This document shows, one piece after another, positions 27,501 through 42,500 of a stretch of 64,000 nucleotides of DNA. The DNA is from Atrina japonica (Eukaryota > Mollusca > Bivalvia > Pterioida > Pinnidae): contig BROG01000254.1 in the NCBI GenBank assembly GCA_030159075.1, forward strand, positions 434,001 to 498,000, written 5' to 3'. The notes below the pieces were generated by a model, which did no database searches, was not told the origin of the DNA, and saw only the letters and a program-made list of their open reading frames with translations. Position 1 is the stretch's first letter. Each line of letters starts with the position of its first letter. Position numbers and translations under genes: made by a program.

Positions 27501-30500
27501 CAGACAGACAGACTAACAGATAGACAGACTAAAAGACAGAAAGACAGACTAACAGATAGACAGACAGACTAACAGACTACCAGATAGACAGACAGACTTA
27601 TAGACTACCAGATAGATAGACAGACAAGCTAACATAAACACAGACTAACAGATTGAAGAAAGACAATGTCTCTATCGAAGGAGCATAAAATGTTTTAAAT
27701 TAGACTTACCTGAAAGCACAGACAAATCTGGGTGGTCAGTTCGATCAAATAATCTTCTCCCTGATTGGCTGCTCTAGCAATGGCAACAGCTAGTTCTCGT
27801 TTAAGTTTATCTTCATCTCGATATAATAATCGAGTAAGAGAACACATCTGATTGGCTACACACTCTTGCAGTGTTGATGCTGTTACTATGGATGTAGCCG
27901 TGGCAGTTCCATGGGCTTGGGGAGGACAAAGTAGTTCATTTGACAACAGCTGAAGATTCTCAATGTCAAGCTGTTGTAACAGTGCTGCACTAGCTGCCAT
28001 GCCAGAGCCCAGCGTTGTGGAACATGAAAGTATCTCCATGGCTGGAGAATTACAATGATCAATTAGCTTCAGTAGGGCAGTCCTGCAATACATCCTGACA
28101 AGCACGGACTCACATCTCAGTAGTTCCCTACAATGTGTAAAGATAGTTATCATTATCTAGTGGACAAACTAACATACAAACAAAGCAGAACCAACAAATA
28201 CACAGAACTGATAATACTGAATATTACCACTGAAAGTTACATATATTTTGCGCCTTTCTTCTAAAGTTAAAAAGTTCTGATGAATGTTAAAAAAAATATC
28301 AATTTTAAAACTGTGAACAAAGATATGAAGTAACAATATATAAAATCTCAGATACCACAACATAAATATACAAGATGTCCAGTATACATATACAAATCTG
28401 GTGATATAGGACAAACAGACCTCTGGAAATCCAGAGGTGGGATCAGGTGTCATGGAGGTGACTAGTCACAGCCACTGTGAGTCCACAGTTAAATTCAAAA
28501 TAGGTGAGAAAGAAATCCTCGCCACAATTAGTACGGACGACTCAACAATCGCTATCGAACAGGTAACTCAACATTTCATTTAGTGTACAAGAAATTTAAA
28601 AATAAGAAATACTGTATCAAACACAAGATTGACTCTCTGGTAGACTAAGGAATATACTGACCTGTGTATATGGACATTTGAGGTGTCCAGAATCTGTCCC
28701 CCTGTAATTGTGGATTTTCTTAGCCCTTGAGGTGGCCTCTCCAACATGTCTATAGGATACCAAAACCGCACCAGGACACCTTCACTGCGGAGGTATGACT
28801 CCACCTGAACAACTTCATTGGACTTGAGAAAAAAATTGGATGATTAATTTCTCTCAAATTACATCAAACAACAAGGTCTGGAATTTTGATTTCCCATAAT
28901 AAAAATATGAAAACAATATATAGGAACAATATTCTTATCATGAAAAGTTTTGACAAAGGCAATTAATAAATTAAAATAAAGAATTGATAATACAATAATT
29001 TTTTTAAAATATTATTAAAAACTTTGTCTGCCCAATACAGTGGCATTTTTCATATGCCACCCTGTCTAGTATCATATTCTATCCAATAAGCACCCATGTC
29101 TGTTTAAGCAGCCTTTCCTATAGCTCAGATTTACTCATCTTTTTCACACAAAATCTACTAGAAAAAGTAAGTAAGGGTTTATCTCTAGCCCCCAGCAACA
29201 GAAGAAAGTTGATAAGTGTCCTTGGTAATAACTACAACAACTTTACCACTGTGCCTTATAAAATAATTAACTGTTTTACATCAATTTGACTCTTAATTGT
29301 TCCCAACAACGCCTGCCCCTTTCCCCCAGTTTTTAGTGTCGTCAGCAGTGATTTTTCTCAAAACAATTTGAAAATACAAATATCAAAGTGAATAATTATA
29401 GTCCCTACCGTGTCTATATCCAGCACTGTTCCTGTGAGACCAAATGTTCGCAACATGCTTCTGACGGCAAACTTGGGTAATACAGTAGTTCCCGATGTAC
29501 TAGTTCCCGCCATATTACTAACTACAACAGTAGTCCCCTTCCTGACCCTCTCTATAGTAAATTTGGCCAAGTCTTCTTTGATGTCATCAATGGTTGGCAG
29601 ATGTAGGTCCCTTGGTATTCCACCATTTTCTTCATACAGAAATTCCACAGTTTGTCTGGCAATATCTGTCATACCTATATTTTAAAAATTCAAAAATTAA
29701 CAAGAAACTGCTGAAGGTGGTATGGCTTGAATGAAAAACATTATTTTTCACAACTAAACCAAATTGTTGACACAGACAGACATCACTGAAGTGACACTAG
29801 ATTGCATTTGTACTTTTTTTATTTATTTTGGTCACATCTGAACCCCTAAAGACACATTTGGACTGGTCTAAGTCAATGATTTACAGAAGAGTCTGTTGTT
29901 TTTCAGGGGTTGGTAATTCAAGATGTCAACATTTCACAACTCAGTAAACAGTTTAGTTTTAGTACAAACTGAGTGATACAATTACCTAGTTGTAGTGCTC
30001 CTCTAATCTGCTCCAGCCCGTCCTTTCTTTCCGCCTCATTTCGGAACCTTCTTCTGATGACAGGGAAAACTTTCTGTTCCCAGGCCTTAACTAACAGTGC
30101 ATAGTGGTCCTCTGATTGTGAGTCATCTTCTGCCGATTCCTCATCTGATTCATCATCCTCAATAACAGGTGCCCTCTGATCTGGACCAGTCGTAACAAAG
30201 TTATCATAACTACTAAATAACTTGAACTTCAGGCATTCCTCTGCATCATAGACTAGTAATGAAAAAAGAAAATATATCATTTTGATTGTATGAAAATTTG
30301 GTTGTTTCCTCAAACTTATATCATTTATGACACATGTAGGAACAAGGGTCTGGCACCATAAAACTTAAGAATTACCCAAGTCTAAAAATTGTACTTAACA
30401 GCGGATAATCCTGAAATCTGATTGGCTGCGCAGACTGATTTGAGAATATTCTCAATTCTCAAGATTTACAGTACCACAACCAGAGACCAAAAGGTCTTCA

Positions 30501-33500
30501 ACAGTCACTAAATTCCTAGATACTTACCGTATTTGATCCATTAAGCACACAGGGTGCTACAAAAATCAGGGAAAGGGGGTGAGCGCTTAATGGGACCAAT
30601 TAATATTCAAACTGACATAAAACAGTTAATTTTTTTGTAAGGCACAGTGGTAAAATTGGTGTAGTTATTACCGAGGACACTTATCAACATAATTATGCAG
30701 CTTGGAGGCTGCAGATAAATTTTACTTATGGTATTTCCCGTTCACATCTCCTTGTCAACCAACTAGAAAAGATTGTTGATCGTATGTAAAAAGGGGAGGG
30801 GCGCTTATAGGGAGATAGGTGCTTAATGGGTCGAATACAGTATATCATATGTAAATCATGTGCATGATGTCGGAACCTGGGGCCAAAGGATCCTCAATAG
30901 TTTTAGAGTCCTTAAATTAATTGACCAAGAGGTAACAAATTTTGACAATTATTTTGTCAAGGTTTACTTGCTCATTTATAACTTTGTACACAGCTTGTAT
31001 GTCCTGGAGATAATATAGCATTTTCCCATACCCCAATGAATCAGTAAGCATCTCTTTCCAGTGAAACCATTATTAAGTTAAGAGTAGGCAGTAACATACT
31101 CTAAACAACACACTAATAGGACAGACTTCTAAGGGGACTAAAAACAATTCAGTGAAACAGAGGAAAATGCTGAAAATCACCATTTTGTGGTTTGGGTATG
31201 GTTGCTGTTTTACAAGGTGGTCCTTTTGGAGATTTAATGTCTTCCACTACTGTGGTATCAGGACCGGCAGGAGAGCTGCTGTCACTGTCACTGTCGGACA
31301 CAGGATGAAAGGGAAGGTGTACAAAACTTTCCCGAATTTCTCGAGTAATGTCATTAGCAGCATCTGCAGCATCTCGATGTTGCTGACCTTCAGCAAACGC
31401 AAAAGATCGAGCTCCAAAGTTGGCCTTGATTCTAGTGTTCTGTAAAGAAATTCAATCCATAATGTATACATTTATCAATTATGAGTCAATTAGTATTTTC
31501 TTCAGTTAAAATATGGAGCTTAAATATTTTAAAAGACTTTCACAAACAAATATATATGTAATCTAAACAACAATTAACTTTCAATTATATTTTAACTAAT
31601 ATACCTATTTATACATGTAATACCTGTATGATGTCATAGAATAAGCACACTTTACATTTTGATGATGATTGAAAAAAAAATGGTTAAAGCCTTCTACAAG
31701 TTAACTGGCAAACTTTGCTAGGTAATAGACTTTTAGGTTTTAGAAGGGGTAAAACCTACAATGGTCAGCAGGTAACCAGCTTAACTTCTAGCAGGCAGGG
31801 TTAAATCTACACTGACCTAAAGTGAGCAGTGAATCAGCTAAGCTAGTAGTAGGAGTAAAACCTATACTGACCAAAGTTGAGCAGGTACAGTAATAAAAAA
31901 TACTGGTACTGAAGTGTATAATCAAAGTTTATAATTAAGGTTTGAAAATGAAAAAACTAAGACTGGCGTATGGCTACTGCTTGATAGAATTATCAGTTAC
32001 TGGCAGTAGTCAACAAATAAAACTTAAACATGTTAAAGACACACCTTTTTCTGTATGTGGACAACAGGGTACATCCCTCCTGACACGTCATCCAGGTATG
32101 AATTGAGTCGTCTTCCATTGTATGTGAAATAAACACGTCCTTTAGGTGTTTGTCCCTGTACAGGTAGATCTCCAGTTCTCTCCCAGCCTATACCAGCTAT
32201 GTCTCCAGTATTTAAGCTAACATCTAACCGGACACTCTTCCACTGTAGTAAACTGGCTCCATTGTAATGTACTGCTTTACCATTACTACAGAAAAACATG
32301 ACAGAGTATAAATAACTTATTAGATGTGTTTGACAAGGGGTGATTGTAACAGAGACAAATACTGCCTCTGCTTGGAATCGAACCTAGGACCCCTGGTTTA
32401 CCAGTCTGGTGCTCAACCGATCAAGCTAAAGGGGAAACCCCACTGGCTCAAGCTAGTAGGAACACCATATAACTAACTTTGCCACATTATAATATATAAA
32501 AAATATACAAATAATCTATCTACTTTCTGAGTAAACTGGTCTTTTTTAATAATTGGAAATGCTCATTAGACCTTGACTTTTAACCTAATGACCTTCAACA
32601 ATGGTCTGTAGTACCACTACACATGTACAACCCGACAAAGGAAAAATAATATACAACCTAGCCCCTTTTAACCTCAATCAAGGCATAGGGAAGGGGATGG
32701 GTTCTGTGTAGACACGAGATGAAAAATCACTTCTGAATTTCTGGATTGGCTAGGGATCGAACAAAGAACCTTCAATTTGAAGATCCAGGGGCCCATTTTA
32801 CGAAAGGTCACAAGTCCTAAATCCTAAATTTTAGTCCTAACTACCATGGCAACACAGCGCTGATTGGTCAGTTCCATGACAATTAGAACTAAGACTTAGG
32901 ATTTAGGATTTATGATCTTTCATAAAATGGGCCCAGCACTCTACTGAGTTTCACTGTCTGCTAAAGCCTAGGTGACCTCAACAGAGAGAAATAATGGTAT
33001 AAAAAATTGAGATTTGTTTTAGTGTATCCACAGGTATATCTTTCCAAGTACAAGATAGTAAGCATCCTTACTTCAGGAAAAGACAGGTTCCCACAGGATT
33101 TGTCCATGCTCCATCTTTCTTATCTGCTGATGGAGCAAATCCAAAAGATATGACTGCTCCACTTTCTTCTGGACTGTCACCAAAGCAACATATTTCCAAT
33201 TCCCAGTAAAACGATGGTGCCTGGAAAATAAAGATATCAAGAAATAATATAAATGTTATACATGTATGAAATTCACGGACCAGACATCTCAATTCCATAT
33301 CTAGTGAGTCTTTGAAGGCATATCTAGTGAGTCTTTGAAGGCATATCTAGCGAGTCTTTGAAGGCATATCTAGTGAGTCTTTGAAGCGAGTTTTTGAAGG
33401 CATATCTAGTGAGTCTTTGAAGGCATATCTAGTGAGTCTTTGAAGGCATATCTAGTGAGTCTTTGAAGGCAAATCTAGCGAGTCTTTGAAGGCATATCTA

Positions 33501-36500
33501 GTGAGTCTTTGAAGGCATATTTCTGAGTCTTTGAAGGCATATCTAGCGAGTCTTTGAAGGCATATCTAGTGAGTCTTTGAAGGCAGGCATATCTAGCGAG
33601 TCTTTGAAGGCATATCTAGCGAGTCTTTGAAGGCATATCTAGCGAGTCTTTGAAGGCATATCTAGTGAGTCTTTGAAGGCAGGCATATCTAGTGAGTCTT
33701 TGAAGGCATATCTAGCGAGTCTTTGAAGGCATATCTAGTGAGTCTTTGAAGGCATATCTAGTGAGTCTTTGAAGGCATATCTAGCGAGTCTTTGAAGGCA
33801 TATCTAGTGAGTCTTTGAAGGCATATCTAGTGAGTCTTTGAAGGCATATCTAGCGAGTCTTTGAAGGCATATCTAGCGAGTCTTTGAAGGCATATGTAAG
33901 TTCTAAAATTTACATTAACATGATAAAGATGCATGATTTTCTCATTTTTAAAATTTTACTTTTAACATTGTGTTGCCAAGTACAAGCACTTGCTTTAAAA
34001 GAAGAACCACAAATTTTACACCCATGCTATTGACATATGACAATAAAATAAGATTTCCTTAACTTGCTTCATAGGCTACACCTACCATAACACTAGTCAT
34101 CCGAAACACCATGGCCCAAAGTGACCAAATGTACTCAATACTCCAGCTCAACTAACTATTACAATTGCAAGATGAAAACACACAGAATTTATGCTGCAAT
34201 TGAATATTTTTGTCGTTCATTATAAACAATTGAAAAAAATGGTGAAAATTATTATTCATTTAAAGAAAACTTCAGAAATAACAAAAATTAGTTTCAGTAA
34301 ACACCCATTCTTGTTTATGATAATTCTTACCTGTTGTGGAATTGCTTGATTTGCATATATCATAGTTCCCCTTGGTAATCCACTGCCAGTACTAGGATCA
34401 CCAAGAAAGGTAACCGCGGTCATACCCGAAGAAAACACACATGCTCTTACGGGAGGAAATGAACGATTTGCATCCAACACCATTTCCTTGTTCTGTTGAG
34501 TATAAAATTTTATATGGTGTCTTACACTGATAACTAAAACATTACAGGAACAAATAAACGGCAACACCTCAGACACTTAGAACAAATAGACAAATTATTA
34601 TGTAACTCGAATTTCTACTTTACACAATGTAAATCTGGAAATATTGAAGGGACTTTGTATCTGGGAAACACAAGATCTAAATTTTTGTGTAAGATGATAT
34701 TTTTGCGATTTCGAATGTCTGTTCCATCATACTGTTATCATACTTCATTATCTGATAATTTTATTTTTTGTGAGTGAGAGATCTCGCGAAATTATGCTTA
34801 AATGAAATTCCTGTGAATATAACTGCATTTACAGTATATTAAATCAATCATTTTGCAGTTCTTTAATGAATGTCATTATGCATTTTCAAGTCATACACCT
34901 GCAGTAGTACAGTTAAATATTTATGATGTCATCTCTAGATATAGGCACCAAGTCTGTCATGAGATGTGTTGTTTGTAAATAAATACATCCATGTTTGTTG
35001 TTTGCTATGATGACAAATCATAAATCAGAGTAATCATAACAATGCTCACCTCACACCAACATATTTTACATCCCCCAATTAACCTGATGTTAACAAATAT
35101 TCAAAACCATAGCATTGAAAATATATATGTCCAAAACATGGTCATTTTTGTAAAGAAATAACATGGGCCTTATCCAGCATCTGATGTAGCACATATGCTA
35201 AGAATCATAAGATTAAACGTCATACAAGTTAAGCTGATAGTAGACCAGTTGTAACAGGTAATCCTGACATTTATATCTATTTTCTCAGTGTCATCATTGT
35301 ACAGGGAGTAGGAGATATAAGGTCAGATTAACTGGAAACATTGTACAGGTGAGCTAAGAAATGATCAAAAATTTGAGAACAAATTATACTGTTACCTGTG
35401 CTATGTGATACTGTTTTTAATGTATTGGGAATTCTTAAAGATATGTTCTGGCTTAACTAAGACTCACTGGTGACTTATATATGGTATAGTAAAATTTATA
35501 TAACCTGGCGGGGTGGAGTCTTGTGGACCCTTTTTTGACCTGGATGAGTTTAAATTTTCGGTAATAAAGCATAACATTAACATTTCACTGACTAGAGTAA
35601 TCGTCCCTACTTGTCACCATACATTAGAGTATCCGGTGAAGAATAAAACGTTTTTCCCGTGCAGCTTGTCATAACTGAAAAAGGAGTAGAATCATCTGTA
35701 TGATAATCAAAATGTTACTCTACATCGGACAATATAAGTATAAATACTGCTATACAATAAACTGTATGTAAATAAAGGGAGACAACTCACTGCCCTGCTG
35801 TCTATTTTACTTGGTGGGGGTGGAGGTTTGGCACAATCTCTATACAGCAATCTTAATCTGGTGCAATGTGCCTCCACCACAGGTAGACGTTCTCCTGCAA
35901 TAAATAAAAAGATAAAAAATGAACAAAAAATAGTCTAAACTTGATAAAAAATATTAGGATAAAAAAAAGCTAAATTACAACCTAGGGTTAAATAAATAAA
36001 TTCTAAGAGCAATACATCAGTCAAAATTATACATAATGACAATTTTTCATTCAAAAGGATTCAATTCATCCATTCTATAAAACATATTTGTTGACTAATA
36101 TGCAATCTAAATAATCTAGTAAATTTTAACCTTATTGAATCTTGTTTATTTCCACATTTTAATTATGTACTTTATTCTTTTCAGTTTACATAGTACTTTA
36201 AGTATCTTTGTGTTGCCATGAATTGTGTCTGAAATATCAAGTTTAATCAAATCTAAATAATTTACAAAAATAGGAGGCTTCATTTTTTTCATTTCATACG
36301 TCATGTATAATATAAACAAATTCCAGGAATTCATGGATAAGAGAAAGGTATTCACCACAGTTACAGTCCTTAGACAGGGATTTAAGTACATCTATAGTTG
36401 AGCCACAATGTTGTATGAATTCCTTTGCAAAGTTGACATCCTGTAGATATGAGGCCAAAACCATGCAGGCACGAGTTTGGAGCTCAGCAACAATACGACA

Positions 36501-39500
36501 AACTTGGTTGCTAAGGCTACTGCCATTACCACTGATTGGGAAAGTATGGTGAAGTAAAGATGAACTGTCATCCTGTGGAAAGAGTATCGCTTTGATAGCC
36601 ATCAAGAGAGCATCTGTAACTGGTACGTTGTTTGAGGAATATATCTGTAAAAAGAAAATAAAGCATCTTTAGTTCTGAATTTTGAATGTTGTTTTACGCC
36701 ACATTCAACAGTTTTTCAGTTATATGGTTGTGACAGAGGCCCCAACACTGAATAGAGGTGAGAGACTCCATAGTTTAAAGTGTGATGTTCTGACCACTCG
36801 GACACAGAGGCCCCAACACTGAATAGAGGTGAGAGACTCCATAGTTTAAAGTGTGATGTTCTGACCACTCGGACACAGAGGCCCCAACACTGAATAGAGG
36901 TGAGAGACTCCATAGTTTAAAGTGTGATGTTCTGAACACTCGGACACAGAGGCCCCAACACTGAATAGAGGTGAGAGACTCCATAGTTTAAAGCGTGATG
37001 TTCTGAACACTCGGACACAGAGGCCCCAACACTGAATAGAGGTGAGAGACTCCATAGTTTAAAGTGTGATGTTCTGACCACTCGGACACAGAGGCCCCAA
37101 CACTGAATAGAGGTGAGAGACTCCATAGTTTAAAGCGTGATGTTCTGACCACTCGGACACAGAGGCCCCAACACTGAATAGAGGTGAGAGACTCCATAGT
37201 TTAAAGTGTGATGTTCTGACCACTCGGACACAGAGGCCCCAACACTGAATAGAGGTGAGAGACTCCATAGTTTAAAGCGTGATGTTCTGACCACTCGAAC
37301 ACAGAGGCTCCAACACTGAATAGAGGTAAGAGACTCCATAGTTTAAAGCGTGATGTTCTGACCACTCGGACACAGAGGCCCCAACACTGAATAGAGGTGA
37401 GAGACTCCATAGTTTAAAGTGTGATGTTCTGACCACTCGGACACAGAGGCCCCAACACTGAATAGAGGTGAGAGACTCCATAGTTTAAAGCGTGATGTTC
37501 TGACCACTCGGACACAGAGGCCCCAACACTGAATAGAGGTGAGAGACTCCATAGTTTAAAGTGTGATGTTCTGACCACTCAACCATGGAGGCCCCCAAAA
37601 TAAAGCATGGAATCAACCCAGCACACAGCATTGCTACAATAAAGATAAAGGTGTGTGATTTTTAGTGTTCATAAAAAAATAGTTCAAATATTAAATATTT
37701 CTCAAATTAGATACATTTTTTGACATTTATTATTAAACAATAAAACTAGTCATTTAATGAGATTAAGCTCCCTTTGGTAACAGTTTTCCCATGACTCTGA
37801 TCCCTGACTGAAGGGACATGAAATATGATCTGTAATATCCTCTGCTTTTTTCTGTTTTATTAAACATGTTGAATTATCAAAAGAAGTCATCATTCTATTT
37901 ACAAACATTTGGATGTGTGATTCAAACAAGTTTAAGAAAGCAGAGGCAACTCTGCTGTAACCATTTCACAAAATGTGTAATCATTATATTTTACCTCACT
38001 CCTGACTGGTTCTAATCTAGTAATGGGAACTTGGACTGTGTCACTGTATCTCGGTCTTTTGAACTCTTCGTGCTCGTCCTCTGGGTCTAACTGTACCATT
38101 ACCGTACCTGTCTGTTCTGATACACTCTGTACAGTCCCTTGGCTGTCACAAACACCTGAACCAATGATCTGTAAGAGGAATATTTCAAACCCTTATTATT
38201 ATATTTCATGTATGTTAAACTGTCTTGAATGTCTGCTTTGATTTTATGTCTTGCCACAAAATTTCACTAATACAGATATCGTCACCAGTTATAAATGAAG
38301 TGCTGTAAACATAATTGGGCAATAAACCTGATAATCAAATAGTTTTCTTAGAGTTACTGCACATGACTAAATTACTCATTACATGATTCATGCAGCCAAA
38401 GAAAAAGATTTTTTTTTCAAGTACAATGGACTTTTTAGTGTGTTTTTAAGCACTATTCAAGCACTTTCAATAGGTATGTTTAAGCCACCAAGACTTAGCA
38501 AGCCAAACCAAAGTAAAAAAAAAAAACAAACCAAAAAGAAACACTGTCAGCAAGGTTTTTCACATTTCATACTTTTTAGAGTTCCAATAAACACCGAAGA
38601 GATCAAGCATTAAAGCATCACAAAACACTTTTCTCCTAGAATATACTTGGTCAAGCATGTATAGGATTGACCTTTTTACTTCTTTTTTTTTTGTTAAAGT
38701 CTTTCCTTGGTGATGAATTAATATGTAAAACTAGATTTCAAGCATTCTGATGATATTAATAAAGAATTTTTCATTAAATTCAAGTACTTTTCAAGGACTT
38801 ACTCTATTTTCAAGCACTTTTCAAGGTATGTGTGAACCCTGTATTGAATATATGTATGATGAAGAGTTGTCTCAATTCAAAGAAAAAAAACCAATGGGTC
38901 AAGACTGCAAGCAGAACAAGATATATCCAGAAATTGTAAATTAATCAGAGACAGAAATATTGATCATATCATGTATGGAATCTATTTATAGACAAAAGTA
39001 ATCACCTTGACAATACATCCCGGCTTAATGATTTCTTTAAATCCTCCCAGAGAACATAAAGCTGCATTAGCAAGTTTAGCCATCGACATGAGTTGTTTAA
39101 TATTACACCTCGGTGAAGACAAACTATCTAGAGATGACAAGAGTAACGGCAAACAGGATAGGGAATTGTGTAAAACCTACAAAATAAGTGTAGAAGTTAG
39201 TCATACTCATTTTTTCTACCAATAATATTTGAACTGGTTCAGCTAAAAAGGAAAGACATTCCATTATAAAAATAGGGATGACAGAATGTAACTTTGTTAC
39301 ATAAATAACATTTTAGTTAATCAATCCAAATGAAGATATACTGATAAATAATCCAAACTTAAAGATATTGTAACCTTACCCTTTGTACAGCTTCTGCCCA
39401 CGACTGAGCTGTATTAGATTCTGGGGCAGATAAAAGCCCATGTAAGAGGGCAATGACTTCAGCCGCCATGTTGTTTGCTACGTGCCCACTTATGAATGGC

Positions 39501-42500
39501 CTCACAGGATCAGTTCTACAAGAAATGATAATACTCATGACCTGTTTGAACTACAATTTATAAAGTGTTGAACAACCAAGAGATGTTCACAGTGATATTT
39601 ATTATAGTTTTATGCAGTATTGCATGTTTTATAAACTTCACACCTCACTAAACATACATTCTAATACACTCTATTTGAGTCATAAATGGTTGGTGAGGTT
39701 AATAACGTGCAAGAGATTTCTATTTCACTGGTATTTTTATATGACATCAAAGTTCTGTTGACCTAATTAAATGCACTTGTTGAACTTTACTGTTTACAGA
39801 ATTTAATATTAAATGGAAACAGTTTTCAGTGTCCAGAATTTGTTCATTGTTTTAAAAAACGAAATATCAAACACAACCTATAGCAATAAATCGGTATTGA
39901 AATTCTTAAATTCAAGTGACAGAACAGTGACTAAATATCTAAGTATACTGTATTATTTCCACACAGGAATTTGGTGATTGATAAAAGAAGAGACCAGCAT
40001 AAGCCAATGTTTTCTTTCATTTCATTTTTTTATTATCATTAAAATGCTAATTAAAAATGTGCAGGCATTAGAATAGGATTACTCTATGAATGACAGGGTG
40101 TCAGAGATTCCTCTGTCTGAAACATCCTTTCCACTCTCAGCTTTAACTTCATTTTACATTTTGCAGTGAAACTTCATTTCTGATGGGAATCGCTAATATT
40201 TGACAGTTTTTTTCAACACAGCCATAAGTCAATCCTTGATTAGTAACATCATAATCTTATCACCTGTTGTTAAAGCAGAATGGCTCAGGTGAAGTTTTAT
40301 AGCTCAGGTGAAATTTTTTGTATGACTCAGACAAATCAAAAATTACCTGCTTTCAAATCACTGACAAAAAAAAATATTTGTCATAAAAAATATATTCACC
40401 CAATGGCATCATTTTATCCTGTAGTAAATGAGGTATTATTTCAACAAGTAGCAATATTTCTATAAAACCAAAAACTGTTTTAACTACCAATATAAGAATC
40501 AATACCTGGCAAGTTCATTGTTTTTCTCTCGACAGATGACCTCTGCACTCTGTTTCTTTTTATCACCAGTAGATGTCTCTTGTTGCGTGTTCTCTACAGG
40601 GGGTCCCGTTGACACAACCAACCCCATCTGGGCCCATTTGGCAGCTTTCTTCAGAGCTGTAACAGCATCTTCTGTAGTAACTTCTGCTCTTCCCAACTAA
40701 ATAAACAATGATAAATGAAATAAAAATGAATTTCAAGGAAATGGAGATGACAATGATAAGAAGAATTTATATTTCTGAATGTTTGTATATCTAATTGTTG
40801 TTTTACATCCCATCAAGAATGATGTCACTAGCTTTAGGTGAAGTGCTACAAATTTTGGCCTGTGCTATGGACTGACACTGATGTAATGAGGGTTCTTTTA
40901 CATGCCCCACTCTCTGTGACACGGGACCTCAATTTTAAGTCTCATCCAAAAGACCTGTGACTTTTACTTCGTTTGCCGAGCGCCTGGCGAAGGAACACTC
41001 ACTATCATTTTTAATGTCTTTGGTATGACCTGGTCCAGGAATCGAAACCCGGCACCTTCCGCTTTTGAGTTGAATGCTCTATGACTAGACCACTGCATGA
41101 GGTATTTATTTGTAATAACAATGACCTTGAAAATTAACTATAGCTCATTCACAGTATTTGATTTACTATCAAATATGTCTACATGCAAATCATCAAAGAT
41201 GTAATATTTTGGACTTCTATCTAGCCCAAAAAATTGCCATGAAGGGTAGCTGTAGGTTACATTATATCTCAGATTGCTTTGTCCTTCTATGATCAGGACA
41301 ATAACATTGCTAATGTTGAGAAACATTTCAAGGCTTCATTATCAAGTTACAACACTCTTTTTGACACTCACAAAAAAACAAAAAACAAAATAAAACAAAA
41401 AACAAAGGGAGGAAGAAAGACAGAAAGAAAAGAAATGACTTCAGTTGCAAAATAAGTAAATTAATTCATAATACAAAAATTGGAAAAAAGTATTGGTAAA
41501 TTTAAAACATATCTTGCAAACAGTATTAACCTTTGACATCTCTTTATCCAGACGGACAACTCGTTCCATATTTCCACCTCCTCCTAAACGGAAAGGTCTG
41601 CTGTCAGAGCTAAAATGAGGAAGAAAATACATCAATATGGTTGTGTAGTACATTTTACTGTTATCAGAGCTAAAATAACAAAATTCATGTGTTATTACTT
41701 TGTCATGTATGTGAAGGACGCCTTGACTCATAAGACATTTTTCAAAGTGCAATAAAATATAGAATTTTTGTGAAAACATGTTAATGAGCAGAAGAAGTAA
41801 GTAAACATGAACTAAAAACATAAGATATATACAGATATATACCATGAAAGGTTGGTTAACTAAAACATAAGATGTATACAGATATACACCATGAAAGGTT
41901 GCTTAACTAAAACATAAGTTATATACAGATATACACCATGAAAGGTTTGTTAACTAAAACATAAGATGTATACAGGTATACACCATGAAAGGTTTGTTAA
42001 CTAGAACATAAGTTATATACAGATATACACCATGAAAGGTTGGTTAACTAGAACATAAGATGTATACAGGTATACACCATGAAAGGTTGGTTAACTAGAA
42101 CATAAGATATATACAGGTATACACCATGAAAGGTTGGTTAACTAGAACATAAGATATATACAGATATACACCATGAAAGGTTGGTTAACTAGAACATAAG
42201 TTATATACAGATATACACTATGAAAGGTTTGTTAACTAGAAACATAAGATGTATACAGGTATACACCATGAAAGGTTTGTTAACTAAAACATAAGATATA
42301 TACAGATATACACCATGAAAGGTTGGTTAATTATGAGCAGAAGTAGTAGGTAAACAAAAACTAAACCAATCTTCTTAACAAGCTGACGTGATAGCACAAC
42401 CTTTCCTCATCTTCACTGAGGTGAGCTAAAAATGTACTAATGAAAAACAGTCACCTAAGTAAAGGCGGGATAACTTCTGTTGAGAGTTGATCATCTCTTC

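Noticed and set aside
31247..31471. Minus-strand 74-codon open frame over exon 35
   Set aside because: Wrong frame: the conserved SPRY end and linker are read in another frame that splices in phase to both neighbours.
36716..37552. Ladder of 69-codon minus-strand open frames
   Set aside because: One per 71-bp SINE-derived unit; artefact of the array.
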